Positions 61,301 through 64,000 of a DNA stretch of 64,000 bases are shown piece after piece; the first letter of the stretch is position 1; each line of letters begins with the position of its first letter. The DNA is from Ascidia mentula (taxonomy: Eukaryota; Chordata; Ascidiacea; Phlebobranchia; Ascidiidae): NCBI GenBank assembly GCA_947561715.1, contig OX387199.1, positions 6,267,001-6,331,000 of the forward strand, read 5' to 3'. The position numbers were made by a program, and so were the translations under genes. The notes beneath the pieces are model-generated. The model did not search any database, was not told where the DNA came from, and was given only the letters and a program-made list of their open reading frames with translations.

Positions 61301-64000
61301 TAAACAACACGATGGCGTTTTATGCAACAATCGTATTACACTGAAATAATATTTTACAGATCAATTAAAAGAAAACTAATCACTCAAACTACATGCAACC
61401 ATCCATAAGATTTGCTTGTAATTCCGATTTATCAAAACAAAATCCGAAGAAAATTAACCCCCTCTGGAAGTAAAAATGATGACAAATCAAGTATAATTCG
61501 ACCACACGCGCGTAAAAATAGTCGCATCGGATAAGAATAGCGCATGACAGGTGCCAAAACTCCCCACATCGCTTTTAAACGATTAAATGACGGGGATTCG
61601 CCATTGATCTCAAGATGTGGAACCCTGTCTGTTTGTATACAAAGCTCGCCAAGTAAATTTTTATGTATACAACTTTCCTTATTCGTTAACGGATGTTTAA
61701 ATTGAGTCAAAAACTACACCTCGAGTGTTGGGTGTCAATCAAACGCTTCAGCGTACCTCAAGTTACTCATTTCAATTCTCTCGCCTACGACATCGTGGCC
61801 AGCACGGGTCAAGTTCGCCTTATAAGGAGAGGCCGTTCGGCCAGCGTCTGTTACGTCATAGAGAGGCTGTTTGTTGTGTAAAGGGAAGTAATAATAGTTT
61901 TTTCCCATGGCTGTGTTTGACTGTAAACATAAGGCGGCTTGCGCCAAATTGAAACAGGATCGCTGGAATTTGCGTGCACTCGGGGACTGGGATAAGTGGG
62001 GCTATTTATCTACCCTTTCTGGGGTGTAAGGTGTCCAGTGGGTAACTGCGTGGGGATCTCACGTGATGTCATTTTCGAACCCCGCAATTTCCGATCCATG
62101 CTCATATTTTTACTGGGTTCTGTTGGAATATCAATATATTCAAAGATCCCAGTCGAACGAAAATAAGTCTTGTGACTCCTTAAACTCTAAAATAAATTGA
62201 ACTTCACCAATTGGGTGCATCAGATTCGATGACAAATGAGATAAACCACTTCAATTTGTCAGTCATCCCCAACGCATACATACACCAAGTACCAATGGTT
62301 CCCGATCTAAAACCGCGCTGCCACTCGCGCTATCATGTTTGTTGTTAGTCTGCTATGCCGGGCATGTCACGCCGTTGGGAGAACGGGAGATTTTGCAGCG
62401 ATCTTGTTGCCCACGAAGAGGAACATAGGACATTTTCTGTCACATAAATCGCCATAAATATGGTTTATGACAAATTTATTTAAATTCGGACAGGTTGTAT
62501 AAAAACACACGGATAAAATTATTCCCTGTACGTGGGCGTGGCCCTATAGTCGTCTAATAAAGTGGGGGCGCCACTTTTTCTGTGCAAAAAACGTTTCGGA
62601 AAAATCAAGAATCGGTGGTATGACAAAGATTTCGTCGTATGCAAATGGTCACTTTTAATATTGTGTAACTGTAATGCACACTCTGATCACATTTTTTAAA
62701 TACTCTGATCACTAATTTTCGTTTTCACTGGAAATCAATTCCCAGGCAAAATGTGCGAGAAAGATAAAGGCGGAAAAGAAAGACCGACACCTTCCAACTT
62801 TTTCACCAGAAATCAGTCTTAACGCAAAATTTGACCCCATTCCGTTGCCGACCTTTCCACGAAATTTTAAAACGTCCTGTTTTAGCCCAAAATAACTGCC
62901 GTCAACCTTTATGCACCGACAGCATCAATATCCGGTCGACAAACACCTGGATCAGCTTCTTGAGTAACTGAAAAAAGAGCTGGACCTGTGAACAGCGACA
63001 CGAAGTTCATTCGACTGCAGCGTGCCGTGCAAAAAAATGACTCCTAACGCATTCGCAACTGGGGCAATGTTTCAACCGCAGTCCAGCCGCTGTGTTTAAA
63101 TTGACGCAAAACCATTGACGTATAACCTGGCCGTCCGTTGGACGCACTTGGGGGTGAATAATACATCCTTATTCAGTTCGTCTCAGTCGCGTGCGTAACG
63201 GGAAAGTAGCGAAACAGAAAAATTACGTTGACTTCAAAAGGAGAATCATTATTTGCTTCGCAGACGTAACGGAAAACCTTCATCTGCTTCTATTCAAATC
63301 GCAATGGCGAGAGAATAAAATCAAAGAAAAAGCACATGAACCAAGTTATATACAAAAAGAAAAAAATAATGCTTGTTTTAATCATCTTGCTTTTATTGGA
63401 AATCTGTAAGCATGATCAAAAGAGGCATATCTACGTTGTTTTTCTTGTCTCTCTCCAATACCATATCAGTAAGTTATAAGTGGGTGGGGTACACGTGCTG
63501 GACTCCAGTTTTAATGAGCCTTTGAGGATTTTTTGCTCCTATAGTTGTTAACGCGAAAAATCCGCAGTATGTTTGACTAATAGACAATGCGAGTGGCGAA
63601 ATGATCACGAAACCCTCATTGAGTGTATAACGTCCCAATATCAAGTGTTTAACCCAGCACGGTGGCAAATAGCATGAGCATCCCGCTCTACGTCCTGACT
63701 CAGCGCGGACGGCGGAACTTGAGTAAGCACACTGGTACGCCGCAATTACTCAGCGCTGCGCCACGTGATGAAATAACTACGACCATCATATGGAATGATG
63801 TAACGATATACCCATGGGGTTAGGGGCCTCCCCTATGCGACAGTTAGTATTAATCGCCGTTCCTTGTTTGGCCTCGCCATTCTCTGAGGTTGAATGAATG
63901 TTTTCATTAGCATGGCCTTACAGAAGTATCAATTAGGTTTCGAAGGTTGGTTATTTTGGAAGAGTACGCCTTGGCTTGTGTCTCAAGGTTTTATGCGAAC
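58321..64000. other. single-copy sequence without a recognised gene
   Basis: Not related to the caspase array. Contains scattered CACGTGA boxes (for example near 60206 and 60433) and small ORFs without signatures. It may be regulatory or intronic sequence of a neighbouring gene. Confidence 0.5.

Overview
This is animal nuclear DNA: AT-rich, intron-rich and full of decayed repeats, with no bacterial-style operons. Its content is a local expansion of caspase genes. Compact six-exon caspases, short introns, a Ty3/gypsy-type element and a tRNA-like SINE fit an invertebrate deuterostome. I favour a tunicate such as Ciona, but that is inference; nothing here proves the species.

From about 5.4 to 51 kb I find three caspase classes. 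All share the same six-exon architecture: exon 3 carries the catalytic His, the intron 3 junction splits the QACRG active site as Q|ACRG, exon 5 carries the SYR/SFR substrate-binding Arg, and exon 6 ends in a LxFLPx tail. Class A (plus strand) has three intact-looking genes at 5487-7013, 15361-16883 and 22349-23866, plus one decapitated copy at 26682-27292. Class G (minus strand) has three intact-looking genes at 29307-30913, 36965-38464 and 43773-45482, three 5'-truncated copies at 8994-9830, 12518-12653 and 18849-19687, and an orphan last exon at 20859-21013. Class E/F has one intact gene (plus, 49586-51007) and two minus-strand pseudogenes (33094-34447 and 40758-42181). None has a long DED/CARD prodomain, so all look like short executioner-type caspases.

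The layout shows repeated duplication. A roughly 9.87-kb block (intergenic unit alpha, class A gene, convergent class G 3' half) lies at about 2.3-9.8 kb and again at 9.9-19.7 kb. The second block contains a nested 2823-bp tandem duplication of alpha. A third, damaged block starts near 19.7 kb. From 29.3 to 45.5 kb a second array of about 6.8-7.7 kb units alternates class G genes and class E pseudogenes. A 1554-bp internally deleted LTR retrotransposon with a perfect 5-bp target duplication sits at 25102-26655. LINE and SINE pieces mark the second array.

From about 53.5 kb to the right end the sequence is mostly single-copy. I recognise no gene there: only a GC-rich ORF of unknown nature, a CCAAT cluster and a short microsatellite. 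The first 2.3 kb is also single-copy, with a possible minus-strand exon running off the left edge. All gene models are hand-spliced from the sequence and have no transcript support.
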